A stretch of DNA of 64,000 nt from Alopecurus myosuroides (taxonomy: Eukaryota; Streptophyta; Magnoliopsida; Poales; Poaceae): positions 46,698,477 through 46,762,476 of the forward strand of contig CM054059.1 in the NCBI GenBank assembly GCA_028641055.1, given 5' to 3'. Positions 48,261-60,000 of the stretch are shown in pieces (positions within the stretch are counted from its first letter, which is position 1; each line of letters opens with the position of its first letter). A program made the position numbers and the translations under genes. The notes under the pieces are model-generated. The model did no database searches. It had not been told where the DNA came from and saw only the letters and a program-made list of their open reading frames with translations.

Positions 48261-49708
48261 ACATCCCCAAGCTTAGTTCCTACTCGTCCTCGAGTAGGTA
48301 AACGATAAAAACACAATAATTTCTGAGGTGACATGCTACCAACATAAACTTGATCATCAATAATGTAAAAGCATAAACAAGCTGAGATCATAGAACTTTA
48401 ACACAAGCATGATGATCATGACCTTGCATCATGATAAGTAACTCAAATAAAAGATCATGAATAACAATGCAAACAAAGATATACGTTTGTTTCGAGTATA
48501 GAGAAAACGTGTCAAAGTGATATTTCGCTAGTTCTTACGAGTGGGGCAAAACATAAATGCCAGGAAACCTTCAAAGTTCATGAGGAAGACTAGAACAAAT
48601 AACACATCATGAATCAATTAATAATGTTTCCGGGACAAATGCACATAAAACTCAGAATGGCAAAATGCTCACTCAACTGTGCATAAAGTTAGAAGATGGA
48701 GACTCAACATAAAAGTAAAATAAAGGCCCTCGCAGAGGAAAGCATGGATCATTCATGTGCTAGAGCATTTATTTTATTAAACAGAGGTATTGAAAACTTT
48801 TTTAAGAGAGGTGTATGCTTATGTCAATGGATGGTAAACAGAAAATACAGTACGTCACAAGCCAACTATACTTCACAAGAGCGGCTCCCATAGAAGGACG
48901 CATTTGGGTAGAAGGTCATCCCTCTTTCTCTTTTGTTTACACAATTATGCTTTGACTGATAAATCAGGGGGTAAATAGTGAAGAGAATTTGTGTCATTAA
49001 TTTGGGGCTGGGCACCCCGCTGCCAGCTCTTCTATCATTGGATAAGCGGATGAAGCCACTAGTCTAGGGTGTGAAAGTTCAATCAACAAGTGAGATAAAG
49101 ATTCTCTATTTACGTCCTCATGAGCTAAAACAGGATCACAAAAAAGGAGTAGTTTTGAAAGTTTTAAAGGTAACACATGAGAAATTTACTTTGGAGTGGC
49201 GGTTAAATACCACATGTAGGTAAGTAAGGTGGACACAATGGGAAAACTTTGGTTTTGGGGAGTTGGATGAACGAGTAGAGCTCATACTCAGTACAGGTGG
49301 AGGCTAGCAAAAGACTGGGAGCGACAAATCAAGAGAGCATAAGAGCCATAATCATGCATAGCAACATAAACATCATTAATCAAAGCATAAGTGGTACCAC
49401 AAGTTCAAAAACAAAATGATCATGGAGACTATTTGTGACTGTTTCATAGTCATAAACATGGTGTGAGCATGCGCCAAGTCAACCAAATAAAACATTCAAA
49501 GTAGAACACCACAAATTTATGCTTCAGTATGACAAGAACAACTCATGATTCTTTCAATGGCACATTGAACACTCTCAGATATTTGAGGCTAATCATGCTA
49601 CTCAATAACCACAAGGCTTTAAAACTAAAATAACATCTAGTATGATATGAAAAAAATCTACCCACAGTCTATACAAGCTTCTACTTGCATCGTTAAAAAT
49701 TCTACCTC
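48261..49708 (-). mobile_element. Element H internal non-coding region next to its 3' LTR
   Basis: Minus-strand sequence ending CTCGAGGACGAGTAGGAAC then AAGCTTGGGGATGT, a polypurine-like tract directly before the LTR. The 1.45 kb has no believable coding frame, which fits the long non-coding stretch between pol and 3' LTR in Athila-like elements. Element G interrupts it at 49709; ACCTC (49704-49708) is the expected TSD copy of G. Family assignment is from pattern memory only. Confidence 0.6.
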
Positions 49709-52700
49709 TGTCGCACCCGGACTTCTAGAGGATACTCACCGTACGAACTGAACAGTATTTTGGTTGGATTACGGGGCTTAACGGCTCCCGCGTCCCCTTA
49801 CGGGTAGGCCAGCACTTAGGTGCGACAACCAACCGTTACTGTTCATCGTCGATGTAAACTATCCTGTAGAAATCAGGATACTACCATTGACGTACTTCAT
49901 ACCATACACACATGGTACATCAACGGTTTTGAACAAAAGGATAACACAACATGCCACTAAGACTCAAAAGATTGAAATAAGGCTGCAAATGGCCTTCACT
50001 AAGGCAGAAATAGCAAATACAATCATCCAGAGGACACATGTCCCAACATAGCATTCATTACATCAGCGGAAGCAATCAAAGGTGTCTGGGTACAGACAAA
50101 TCCAACAGGCTTAAGAAGCCGGGAAAAATAAAGAAGACGAAGCCCATCCACGTAGGTCCTGGATCCAGCCCTGGTCCAGCTATCTACTCGTCTGCAGTCT
50201 CGTCAAACTCCACGAAGTAGCCATCCTGGTGGTCATCGTAGCCGTAGTCGAAGTAAACCACAGCCCCAAAGGGGTCAGTACAACCACGTACTGGCAAGCA
50301 AGACTCACAGTTCACCAAAGAGTAGCCCGTCAACACCAAGCACAAATGCCTTGGGTTCAACGGAAGAGAAGGGTATAAAAGATGCTGCAACTGGCTGCAC
50401 TAACAAACTACAGAAGATACTACAACTTCCGGGCTAACAGATAGAGGTAAGATAGCGTATCGTAACCAACTGTAACTAACCACCAATCAAACCCATCCTG
50501 GACCTCGCCCCTTATCCAAAGAAGCAATCCGAGGATAACTCACACAGTTGGATTAATGATGGATCAAGTTGTTGTGTCAATAAGCCTATTACTAGTCAAG
50601 TTATCATTAGTTAGGTGTAAGTTGTTCTGAGTACTTGTTAGCCAGTACTTTCACCAAGTCAACCATAACCGCGGAAAACACGGCTTCTCGAGAAGATTTA
50701 TCCCTGCAGGGGTGCACCAATTTGGCCGTACACGTAAGAATAACCCGCCAGATGGGAAGGCCTTTCCCACCAAGCGGGGCACTCAACACAACTCAACTCT
50801 TCTTCGCATCAAGCCCAAAACACCACGTGATGTGCGTGCGCGGCTAATCGAGCCCCTAGAAGAAAAGGAGGACCCTCATAGCACTGGAAGACCACGCCGC
50901 CCTAAATGCCGACTACAAAAGTTCCACCCTGGCCTCGGGTTCGTACCTGCATATGCGTGCATCAAATGGAAAGCCCGAACTAAGTGTGGTGATTTGGACG
51001 AGATGCGAATCGAATCAAATTGAGGGGGGCGCCCATACACGCTTCCCACATGCGGTTAGTGCGCTCATCATGGATCAGTAGACAAGACCCTTTTCCTATT
51101 AGGGTCGACACTAGCAGGCCTCAAAACCACGCCGGGCCTCCTGCCGGTGCCTTATCAGCAAATTATTATTACCTCAAATTAACAAGTGTTGTTTAACATC
51201 GAGCCCAGAATGTAACAGAACATAATAACAGAAAGTAACTGATAACAGACTCGAGCAAAACAACCCTAAGCATGCTAGTAAGACACGGGCCCAAGCAACG
51301 GGGTTTTAGGACTGGAGGTGAGGGCAATATCAGGGTTTAGGGTATCATGTGATAGGTTCGTAACAGAAACAACTACCACTATGGCTAGCCGAAAAGAACA
51401 ACGGAAAGTATCGGTAACCAATGTTGAAAGGAACACAGTGGTTCATGTGAGTGATAACTTGCCTGCAAACCCAGTAGCCGGGTACTGAGCTAGATCCTCA
51501 GAAGGGGTGTCGTAAAGGTCGTCGGTATCAACGTCGTCGTCTATCCGAGAAGAAGCAAACAAACAAGGAAGAATATAAACAATCATTGTCATGGCATAGT
51601 GCACAATCAAATATGATGCATGACAAGTTAATAGATGCATCAAAATTAACCAATTGATATGATAACACAAGTTAAATGGACACATATACAATTTTGAGTT
51701 GCATATGAAAAGCCCATGGATTTGGGTTAGATTATTTGTTTTCCAACTAATCAACAGGTGCTAGTGGTTTAGTATGATGCATGCAAAAGGAAAACAGCAA
51801 AATAACAACATTAGAATCAAATTAAAATAGGGTGTAGCAATTTAGAATTTTATTATCAATTTAGGGAATTTTTGGGTGCCTTAAAGGTGACACACAAGTA
51901 TTTGTTGTTTTCAACCATTTAAATTATTCAAAACAAATAACAAAGTTCATATTTGAAAAGAACATCAAATTTTAGTTGGATTACATGTTTCAAATTTTGA
52001 AATTGGAATTTGGATTATTTAATTATGAATTAAACAATATTAAACAAGTTTTAAATGAATTTAAAACAAGTTTGAGTTTGATTGAATTTTTATTTGTTCC
52101 AAACATAATTTCAAACTCATATTTGAAAAGTTCACACTTTGGTGGTTTGAAAACATATTTTGCATGTTCAAAAATATTTTATATTGACCAAGTTATGATT
52201 TTATCAAATTTTAATTGAATTAAACAAGTATTAAATTATTTAGTCAATTTAAATTATTCAAACCAGAAAAAAAATTATATTTGAATAGGTTATTTAAAAT
52301 GGTATTGAAAACATATTTTATTTGCATTATTTTGATTTATTATGAATTACTTATGAATTTTGACAAAATACAATTGAATGATTTGAATTTAAATTTGAAT
52401 TGCAATTTGAAAGTTCAAAACAGTACACAAATAGGTTATTTGGAAAGATTAGGAAATTTGGAACAGAAAACATATAAACTTTTTATTTATTGGATTTACA
52501 GAACAAAAGATATTAAAGTTTGAAATTTTTGATTCAAATCTGTTATTTAAATGGATTTTGGAAATAACAGGAATTCGCAAAAACTTTTCTCACCGCACAG
52601 CTAGCCAGCCCCAGCCACTGCAGTGTGGGCCTGGGGGGCCAGCGTGGCGCTGCGCGCCCGCGTGGCCGTGGCAGTCACCGACTGGTGGGCCTGCGCGCGG

Positions 52701-54174
52701 AAGAGAAAATACCCAAAAAAAGTTGGGCGCTTGCGGGGCTCGAACCCGCGCCCTCGCCTACACGCACAAAGTGCAGTGCCACTGCGCTGTTCTCGTTCAG
52801 TTGACAGGGAAGCGAACGCGGACAGGTTAACACGTACTTCGCGACGTTAACTGAAACTGACGAACGATTTCTTCCACGACTGTCAGTCAGCAACGGAGTT
52901 CGCCGGCGTTGAGGTGATCGTGGACGTGCGCGAGTGGGTGCTGGATGCGGGTGTGTGCACGGACGTGTGGTGGCGCACAGAGGGACGAGAGGGGATGGAT
53001 AGCACGGGGAGCTCACCGGGATTGCGTCGAGTTGCAGAGAGTTGTCGATGGCGGCGTCCGCGGCGTGGTCGAGGACGGCGGGGGAGATCCACGCGGTCAC
53101 CGGGGGTGTTCAGGTGTCCAAGGGGTAGCTGGTAGGGTGGCGAGTCCGTTCCAGGTGGTAGGTGGCTAAGTGCAGGCGGGAGGTGGCGTCGCCATTGAGA
53201 GGTTCAGAGCTCCGTCTCCGGCGAGTGGTGACAGAGGAGGGGATCTCGTCGGGGAAGAAGCGAACGACGGCGGCGGAGAGGGGAAAGCGACCTAGGGGCT
53301 AGGGTTAGGTACGGGGTACCCTAGGGCGTGCTTTTATAGGCGCGGAGGCAGGGTTTGGCCGCCGGCGTCGCCGCGCGGTCGTGGTGGCGCCACGGATGCG
53401 ATGCCGTACGAGGGGAAGATGATCACACGAATTTTGAAGCGTTACGCGCTGGCTTAGGCGGGCTGGGCCGCGCGCGCGGTAGATAGGTTGGGCTGGGTAG
53501 CGTTAGGTGCTGCGCGCGCGGCGTTTTGCTTTTTTTTTTTTTGCTCTCTGTTTTTTTTTTTGCTGAAACCAAAAATGGAAGAAAAACATAGTTGTTAAGT
53601 TAGGGAAAAATTTGGAAAAAATTCAGATAAATTCCTTAGGCCAAATGCAACCATTTGGCAACTTTCATTTTCAAAAATTTAAACATTTGATTGCTTTTTG
53701 AAATTTGAACCAAATTTGAGTGAAATGGTTAATATTAATAAACATTATTAAAACCAATATTGAACATAGGGTAACCCCTAGGTAAAAATAGGCAAATTGA
53801 GTTGATTTGTTTTGGGTAACACCCTGATTTCAAAATGGTTCTGTTTTGGTGCTTTGATTTGAATTTTTAATTGTGTTTGGAAAATGAATAATTGATTTTA
53901 AACCATTATTTTCCCAAGTGATCACTATTGAAAAACATGGAACCAATTGATTGTTACTATTTTTGATTTTTATTCAAAATGTTGTAACAGAGCAAGTATG
54001 AAACCATAGTTTGAAAAAGGTTTGAATTTGAGTTGTAAAAACAGTGGAAAACAATTGCAATAATTAAGAAACAAATGCAAACAACATGGAATCAAAATGA
54101 TGACATGATGCAATACTTAAATAAACATGCAACAAACATTCTAAGGGGATGATTTTCATACTTGGGATGTTACA
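49709..54174 (-). repeat. Element G 3' LTR (4.47 kb)
   Basis: On the plus strand begins TGTCGCACCCGGACTTC and ends GGGATGTTACA. A minus-strand TATA box TATAAAAG is at 53338-53331 (CCTATAAAAGC). Then follow a GC-rich block (about 53330-52560), an AT-rich stretch (52560-51840) and mixed sequence. Gene-like peptides on the minus strand, DDDVDTDDLYDTPSEDL (near 51540-51480), AVFSAVMVDLVKVLANKYS (near 50690-50630) and FVEFDETADE then stop (near 50215-50184), have counterparts in the same order in element F. Poly-T runs lie near 53530-53562. Confidence 0.93.
52713..52800 (-). repeat. tRNA-like module in element G LTR (A-box, B-box, T run)
   Basis: On the minus strand: A-box-like AGCGCAGTGG (52788-52779), then 42 bp downstream a perfect B-box GGTTCGAGCC (52746-52737) inside a 5-bp T-stem GCGGG/CCCGC with loop TTCGAGC, then GCGCCCAAC and seven T (52721-52715), a good polymerase III terminator. 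The acceptor stem does not pair, so this is not a working tRNA gene. The other LTR has the same module with B-box at 63044-63035 and T run at 63019-63013. On the element's sense strand, as in F. Confidence 0.6.
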
Positions 54175-54179
54175 AAACG

Positions 54180-54188
54180 CCCCCCCTT
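54180..54188 (-). promoter_or_regulatory. Element G polypurine tract
   Basis: AAGGGGGGG on the minus strand, five bases before the 3' LTR, the same as in element F. Confidence 0.85.
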
Positions 54189-54211
54189 GAAGGAATCGCG
54201 CCCCGAGATTC

Positions 54212-57200
54212 CTACTGAGAACGGAAAAGGTCCGGATACTTCTTGCGAAGATCCTCTTCGGTCTCCCACGTTGCCTCTTTATCGGAATGATGCGACTATT
54301 GCACTTTCAAGAACTTTGTGCTCTTGTTGTGAGTCTTACGCTCGGTCTCATCGAGAATACGAATAGGGTGCTCCTCATAAGATAGATCATCTTGCAGTTC
54401 AATGGAATCATGATCAACTGCACGATCTGGATCTTTGAAAGACTTCTTGAGTTGTGACACGTGGAACACATCGTGCACTTTGGATAGCTTTTCTGGAAGT
54501 TCAAGACGATAAGCATTTTCTGCACGTCTTGAGAGAATGTTGAAAGGACCAATGTATCTTGGTGCAAGCTTTCCTTTCACACCGAAACGATGAGTGCCTC
54601 TGAGGGGAGTTACACGGAGATATGCCTTGTCACCAGGTGCATAGATCATATCCCTGTGCTTGCTATCATAATAGCTCTTCTGACGAGACTGAGCAATCCT
54701 GAGATTGTCACGAATGATACGAACTTTCTCCTCGGCTTCCTTAACAATGTCAGGGCCTAAGAGTGAACGTTCACCAGCTCCAGACCAATTGATTGGACTC
54801 CTGCATCTGCGACCATACAGTGCCTCAAATGGTGCCATGCCTAGGCTTGCCTGGTAGCTGTTGTTGTAGGAGAATTCAGCATATGGAAGGCAATCCTCCC
54901 ATTTCATGCCAAAGGAGATACCACATGCTCTGAGCATATCCTCGAGAATCTGATTGACTTTTTCGACTTGCCCCTGAGACTGAGGGTGATAAGCTGTGCT
55001 GAACAGAAGTTTAGTGCCCAATGCTTCTTGAAAGCTTTTCCAGAAATGAGAAGTGAATATGCTTCCACGGTCTGAGCTTATTTCCAATGGAACACCATAA
55101 AGAGGAACAATCTTTGCTGTGTAGAGTTCTGCTAACTGGCTAGCTGAGATAGTTTCCTTGACAGCAAAGAAATGAGCTACTTTAGTGAGACGATCAATAA
55201 CAACGAAGATTGCATCGTTGCCCTTCTTGGACTTTGGAAACCCAGTAACGAAGTCCATTTCAATCATGTCCCACTTCCACTCAGGAATTTTCAGAGGTTG
55301 GAGTAGACCTGCTGTTTTCTGATGGACTGCCTTAACACGTTGACAAACGTCGCATTCAGAAACGTATTGAGCAATTTCACGTTTCATGCCAGGCCACCAA
55401 TACAGAGTCTTAAGATCCTGGTACATCTTTGTACTTCCAGGGTGAATGGAGAGAGGAGTTTCATGAGCCTCCTTGAGGATATCTTTTAGACTTTGAACTT
55501 GAGAAACTGCAATGCGTCCTTCAAAGAACCCAGTTCCTTTATCATCAACTGAGAAGGACTTGAATTTCTCCTTGCCGTCCTTGATGTGCTCAACCATCTT
55601 CTTGATTTCAGTATCACGAAGTTGTTCAGAACGAATCTTGTCCTCGAGAGTTGGACTGGCTGTCAAGCTAGCAAGGTAGCCTTGAGGAACAAGACCAAGG
55701 TTCTGCTTCTGGAATTCCTCATGAAGTGGAGGTTGGCTTTCCATGATCATGAGATTATTGCAATAGGATTTGCGACTGAGAGCATCGGCCATAACATTAG
55801 CCTTGCCTGGAGTGTAAGAAATGGTGAGATCAAAGTCTTTAATCTTCTCAATCCATCTCCTTTGCCTGAGGTTAAGATCTGGTTGAGTGAAGATGTATTT
55901 CAGACTCTTGTGATCGGAAAAGATTTCAGTTTTGTTACCCAACAAGTACTGTCTCCATTTCTTGAGGGCAAACACAACTGCTGCAAGTTCAAGATCATGT
56001 GTGGGATAGTTTTGCTCATGTGTGTTCAACTGACGTGAAGCATAAGCCACAACTTGGCGTTCTTGCATAAGAACTGCTCCTAGTCCTTGGAGAGATGCAT
56101 CGCAGAATATCTGGAAAGGTTTGGTAGTATCTGGGCCAACCAGAACTGGGGTAGAAGTGAGTTTAGTCTTCAGGAGATTGAAACTCTCATCACACTGTGG
56201 AGTCCAAACGAACTTTTTGTCCTTCTTTGTGAGATCAGTGAGAGGTTTGGCAATCTTGGAAAAGTTTTGGACGAAACGACGGCAATAGCTAGCCAAGCCA
56301 AGAAAACTTCTGACTTGCTTCACCGTCTTAGGGGGTTTCCAATCAACAATTGCCTTAACCTTTTCCGGGTCAATGGCTATGCCTTTGGCAGAGATGATAT
56401 GACCAAGATATGCAACTTCCGGAATCCAGAACTCACATTTGGAGAATTTGGCATACAGACGATGCTTGCGAAGTTTCATGAGAGTGAGACGAAGGTGTTC
56501 TCCATGCTCTTCCTCGGATTTTGAGTAGACTAGAATATCATCAAGATATACCACAACGAACTTGTCGAGGTATTCATGGAAGACAGAATTCATGAGTCTT
56601 GAGAACGTTGCCGGTGCATTGGTGAGACCAAAGGACATGACGGTGTATTCATATAGACCGTACCGAGTGGTGAAAGTTGTTTTTGGAATATCTTCCTTTC
56701 TGATCTTTATTTGATGGTAACCCATCCTCAAGTCCAACTTTGAGAATATTGAGGCTCCAGCAAGTTGATCAAAAAGATCATCGATACGAGGAATTGGATA
56801 CTTGTTCTTGATGGTTTTCTCGTTGAGAGGACGATAGTCAACCACGAGTCTTTTTGTTTGATCCTTCTTGGCAACAAACAGAGTTGGGCAACCCCAAGCG
56901 GAGGAACTAGGCTGAATGTAACCTTTCTCCATGTACATATCAATTTGCTCCTTCAACAACTTCAGTTCAGGAGGAGCTATCTTGTATGGATGCTTAGAGA
57001 TTGGTGCAGTACCTGGTTCAAGCTCGATCACGAACTCAACTGCTCTGTCCGGAGGCATCCCTGGCAATTCTTCTGGAAAGACGTCAGGGAATTCACAAAC
57101 CACCGGAACATTTTCAAGCAGAGGTAGAGGTTTAGCATCCAGGGTGTACAGCTGAACAGAACTTGATTCACTTGGAGAATAGACTATCTGGCCGGAAGGG

Positions 57201-58600
57201 TGGAACAGAGTTATTGACTTCTTAGCACAATCAATCGTAGCTTTATTGGCCTTCAACCAATCCATGCCAAGGATGACATCAATGTCAGAATTGCCAAGCA
57301 GAATGAGGGAAGCAAGGAATATGTGACCTCCAATCAAGATCTGATTCTCGTGACTGATCTTGGAAGTTTGCATAGTTGCTCCAGGGGAGTTTACTACTAG
57401 CGGGGAACCCAAACCAACAAAAGGTAGTTTAACTGATGTCGCAAAGATCTTTGACACGAACGAATGCGATGATCCGGTATCAAACAACACTTTAGCTGGG
57501 TTAGAGTTTACGGGGAATGTACCGAGAACGACGTCAGCAGCTTCCTCAGCTTTGTCGGCCTTGATATGATTCACCCTCGCGGTCCTCCCGACAGGCCTGT
57601 TGTTGGAGTTGAAGGCTTTAGCCGGGGGAGCACGAACCATAGCCTGGTTGGTGTTGGGGCGATGAGGTGGTGGAGGTAGCTGCCTCTGAGTGCACTTATC
57701 AGCGTAGTGCCCAGTCTCCTTGCACTTGAAGCAAGTGACGACACGAGGAGGACCTGGCCTTGGCTGCCCCATTGGAAACCTCTGACCCTGCATCTGAGAT
57801 GGGTTGGGTGGGCGGGGACCAAAGCCTGGAGAAGCTTGGGCATTTGGAGCCCTAGTGACAGCACTGTTTGGCACCCAGATGCGGCGCTTCTGCGGAGGGG
57901 TGGTCATGTTGGAGGAGGAACCACCCTCACGCGAGTGCTTGCGCGACTCTTCGAACGCCTTGCGCCCATTCTCCTCATTGAGCGCGGTGTTCACGAGCTC
58001 CACGAAGTCCTTGCACTTGATGTTGGTGAGAGCGTACTTCAGTTCCGGGTTAAAACCTCGGCGGAACCTTGCCATCTTCTTGGCTTCAGTGGACACCTCG
58101 TCACCGGCGTATCGAGCGAGACGATTGAACTCGTTCTGGTAGCCGAGGACGTCCAGCTTGCCCTGTTTGAGAGAGCAGAATTCCTCACGCATCCTTTCCA
58201 TGAGACCATCCGGGATGTGGTGCTTCAGGTTGGCATCCTTGAAACAACCCCAGGTGATAGGATAGCCAGCTCTCATGGTCTGGTAGTTCTCCCACCAGGT
58301 AGCTGCCTGACCCTTCAGTAGGTAGGTGGCATACTTGACCTTATCTTCCTCAGCAACATGAGCAATCTCCAGAGCCCTGTTCATCTCCCTGATCTAGTCA
58401 TCAGCATCCAGAGGCTCACGTGTTGCCACGAAAGCTCTCGGCCCCAAGCTCAGAAACTCCTTGATGCTGAATCGCGGAGCATTCTGGTTGTTGTGCTGGT
58501 TAGCCTGGATCTGGGCCATCTGAGCCACGACCTGAGTCATCTGAGTCAACAGCTCCGTGAGCGGAGGTGGTTCAGGCATGGTGTTCCTGGTTGGAGGCAT
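54212..58600 (-). pseudogene. gag-pol: Element G gag-pol polyprotein with chromodomain, two premature TAG codons
   Basis: Gag starts with MPPTRNTMPEPPP (58600). After DADD a Trp codon has become TAG (codon just above 58384), and the same frame runs 1,362 codons to 54296. Counting from 58384: gag domain 1-145, CCHC finger 218-231 ([14 protein letters not shown]), protease with FDTGSS at 301-306, RT with YLDD 613-616, RNase H ([30 protein letters not shown]), integrase with [11 protein letters not shown]...[13 protein letters not shown] and [13 protein letters not shown], and a C-terminal [12 protein letters not shown]. The chromodomain ([10 protein letters not shown]...) is cut by a second TAG at 54296-54298, again where Trp is expected. 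Twenty-seven in-frame codons (HSDKEATWETEEDL and on) then reach the ancestral stop at 54212. Confidence 0.92.
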
Positions 58601-58809
58601 CCTGAACAGAAATGCATTTTAGCACAATAACAGCAAATGATAGACTTGGTAACCGAAAGAGAGATTATTCCGACGCATGAATAGATAACCAACAGGTACA
58701 TCATCACATGTTCAAATACATCAGAATATCCAACACACCAAAAATGGTTCGAATGCCACAGGATAACTAAACATAGCTAGGAACGGATACATCGGTACTC
58801 CCATGCTCA

Positions 58810-59625
58810 TCACGCAGGACGGCGGTGAGTAGTACGACGAGAGATACGGTGCGGAGGAATCCCCCGGAAGTAGGTATGACGACGATCCACGTAGAGCGGG
58901 ACTGCTCTGAGAGCAACTCTCGGTGTGGTGAAGTAGAAAGCGTCGTCTCCCTGTGCTCCATAGCGGGGAATCCCTGTGTAACCAGCTCCGAGGTCGAGAA
59001 GTGGGCCTCTGATCGGCTCGTAACCTCCAGCATCTGGCAGCGGTAACCCAGCTGTCTGAACGCAACGTGCAAAGCGCTCATCTCCAACAAAGTCTGTGGT
59101 GTACGTCGCCAGATGAGTGAGAGCAAGGTGGAGCTGCTCCCTGACTGAGGCTAACTCATGAGAAAGTGTGGAAGCAACTGCGTCACTGTGCCTCACGAAC
59201 TGGGCAGTGGTGTGCAACCTGGAGCTATCAGACTCGTAGGTATCCAGGTTGCTGTGGAGAGTGAAGTGAACTCCCGCCGACGTGATGTAACCACGGGGGA
59301 TATGACGATAGATAGAATCGTCAAACCCCCAGTAGTCAGCACGGAGGACGGTGAGACTCACGTAAGCTGCCTGCTGCACGGCCATATCCACTGTGGAACC
59401 TACTGCCTCGTAGCGGTGGACAACGCTCCTGCCATCATCCGACAGAATGTAGACGATAGCCCGGTAGCAGGTCTGGTCAAACTCTCGCTGCTGCTCGTAG
59501 ACCTGGTACTCTGGTGCCCAATGGAACCCCAGATAGGTAACCATGTCTCTCAGCATCTCCGGATAACCGGCGGTGCTCTCACAGCGAGTCATCCGAACCA
59601 CCTGCGGGTAGAACCTGAGATCCAT
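58810..59625 (-). CDS. Extra upstream ORF of element G (271 aa), dsRNA-binding-domain-like N terminus
   Basis: Lies between PBS and gag on the sense strand. I chose the ATG at 59625 because it directly follows a splice-acceptor-like TCATCTGCAG and leaves a clean N terminus; the frame is open further upstream to 59742. Residues 22-95 (YPEMLRDMVTYLGF...PEYQVYEQ...CYRAIVYIL...YEAVGSTVDMAVQQAAYVSL) follow an alpha-beta-beta-beta-alpha pattern ending in G-S/T...A..AA...L, like a dsRNA-binding domain, but the lysines that contact RNA are absent. The rest is predicted soluble and ends in RTTHRRPA. Some Del/Tekay-type elements of rice (RIRE3/RIRE8, as I recall) have an 'orf0' at this place. Function unknown. 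Confidence 0.6.
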   Translation of the reverse strand: MDLRFYPQVVRMTRCESTAGYPEMLRDMVTYLGFHWAPEYQVYEQQREFDQTCYRAIVYILSDDGRSVVHRYEAVGSTVDMAVQQAAYVSLTVLRADYWGFDDSIYRHIPRGYITSAGVHFTLHSNLDTYESDSSRLHTTAQFVRHSDAVASTLSHELASVREQLHLALTHLATYTTDFVGDERFARCVQTAGLPLPDAGGYEPIRGPLLDLGAGYTGIPRYGAQGDDAFYFTTPRVALRAVPLYVDRRHTYFRGIPPHRISRRTTHRRPA

Positions 59626-59986
59626 CTGCAGATGATTTGGGAGGTTTTGATTAGACTCCGGTAGAAGAAATGAAGTGGAAAACAACAGCAAGGTTTCAAC
59701 GGACGAAAGGTTCTTTAGAAGAACAGGATATCGAAGCAACATCGGGAAAACGAGACCAAAAGTCCTGAGGTACTAAGGAGAACCCAAAACACGTGAAATC
59801 CTAACTTGAAAGTTTAGGTGAGAACAGAAAACAACGTTGCACTTCCTTACCAGAAAAGGGTGGGTGGGTGGGGAAAGAAGAAAAATGGCAGAATTCCTAC
59901 TCTCACGCTTCATTTTTCCTATATAGCTACCAAAATAGTTTCTAGACTCAACTGCGACCAGTAAAAGGGATCCTACAGGCAGACAG
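59626..59986 (-). other. Element G leader with possible intron
   Basis: Minus-strand leader from PBS to the extra ORF. It holds CTG|GTAAGGAAG (donor-like, junction near 59850) and ends with TCATCTGCAG next to the ATG at 59625 (acceptor-like). Element F keeps the same donor sequence near 10769. A spliced leader would remove about 225 nt. No other gene seen. Confidence 0.4.
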
Positions 59987-59998
59987 GCTCTGATACCA
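59987..59998 (-). promoter_or_regulatory. Element G primer binding site (initiator tRNA-Met)
   Basis: TGGTATCAGAGC on the minus strand, two bases from the 5' LTR end. Same type as element F. Confidence 0.95.
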
Positions 59999-60000
59999 TT

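Noticed and set aside
48261..49708. A host gene between D and G
   Set aside because: No frame over about 65 codons, and the boundary with the LTR at 48260 fits the non-coding 3' region of an Athila-like element.
52723..52800. A functional tRNA gene on the minus strand
   Set aside because: T-arm and internal promoter boxes are good but acceptor and anticodon stems do not pair.
52675..53135. Small open frames in the GC-rich block of the G LTR (repeated near 62973-63433)
   Set aside because: Overlapping frames on both strands, GC-driven, no domain, and no counterpart in F.
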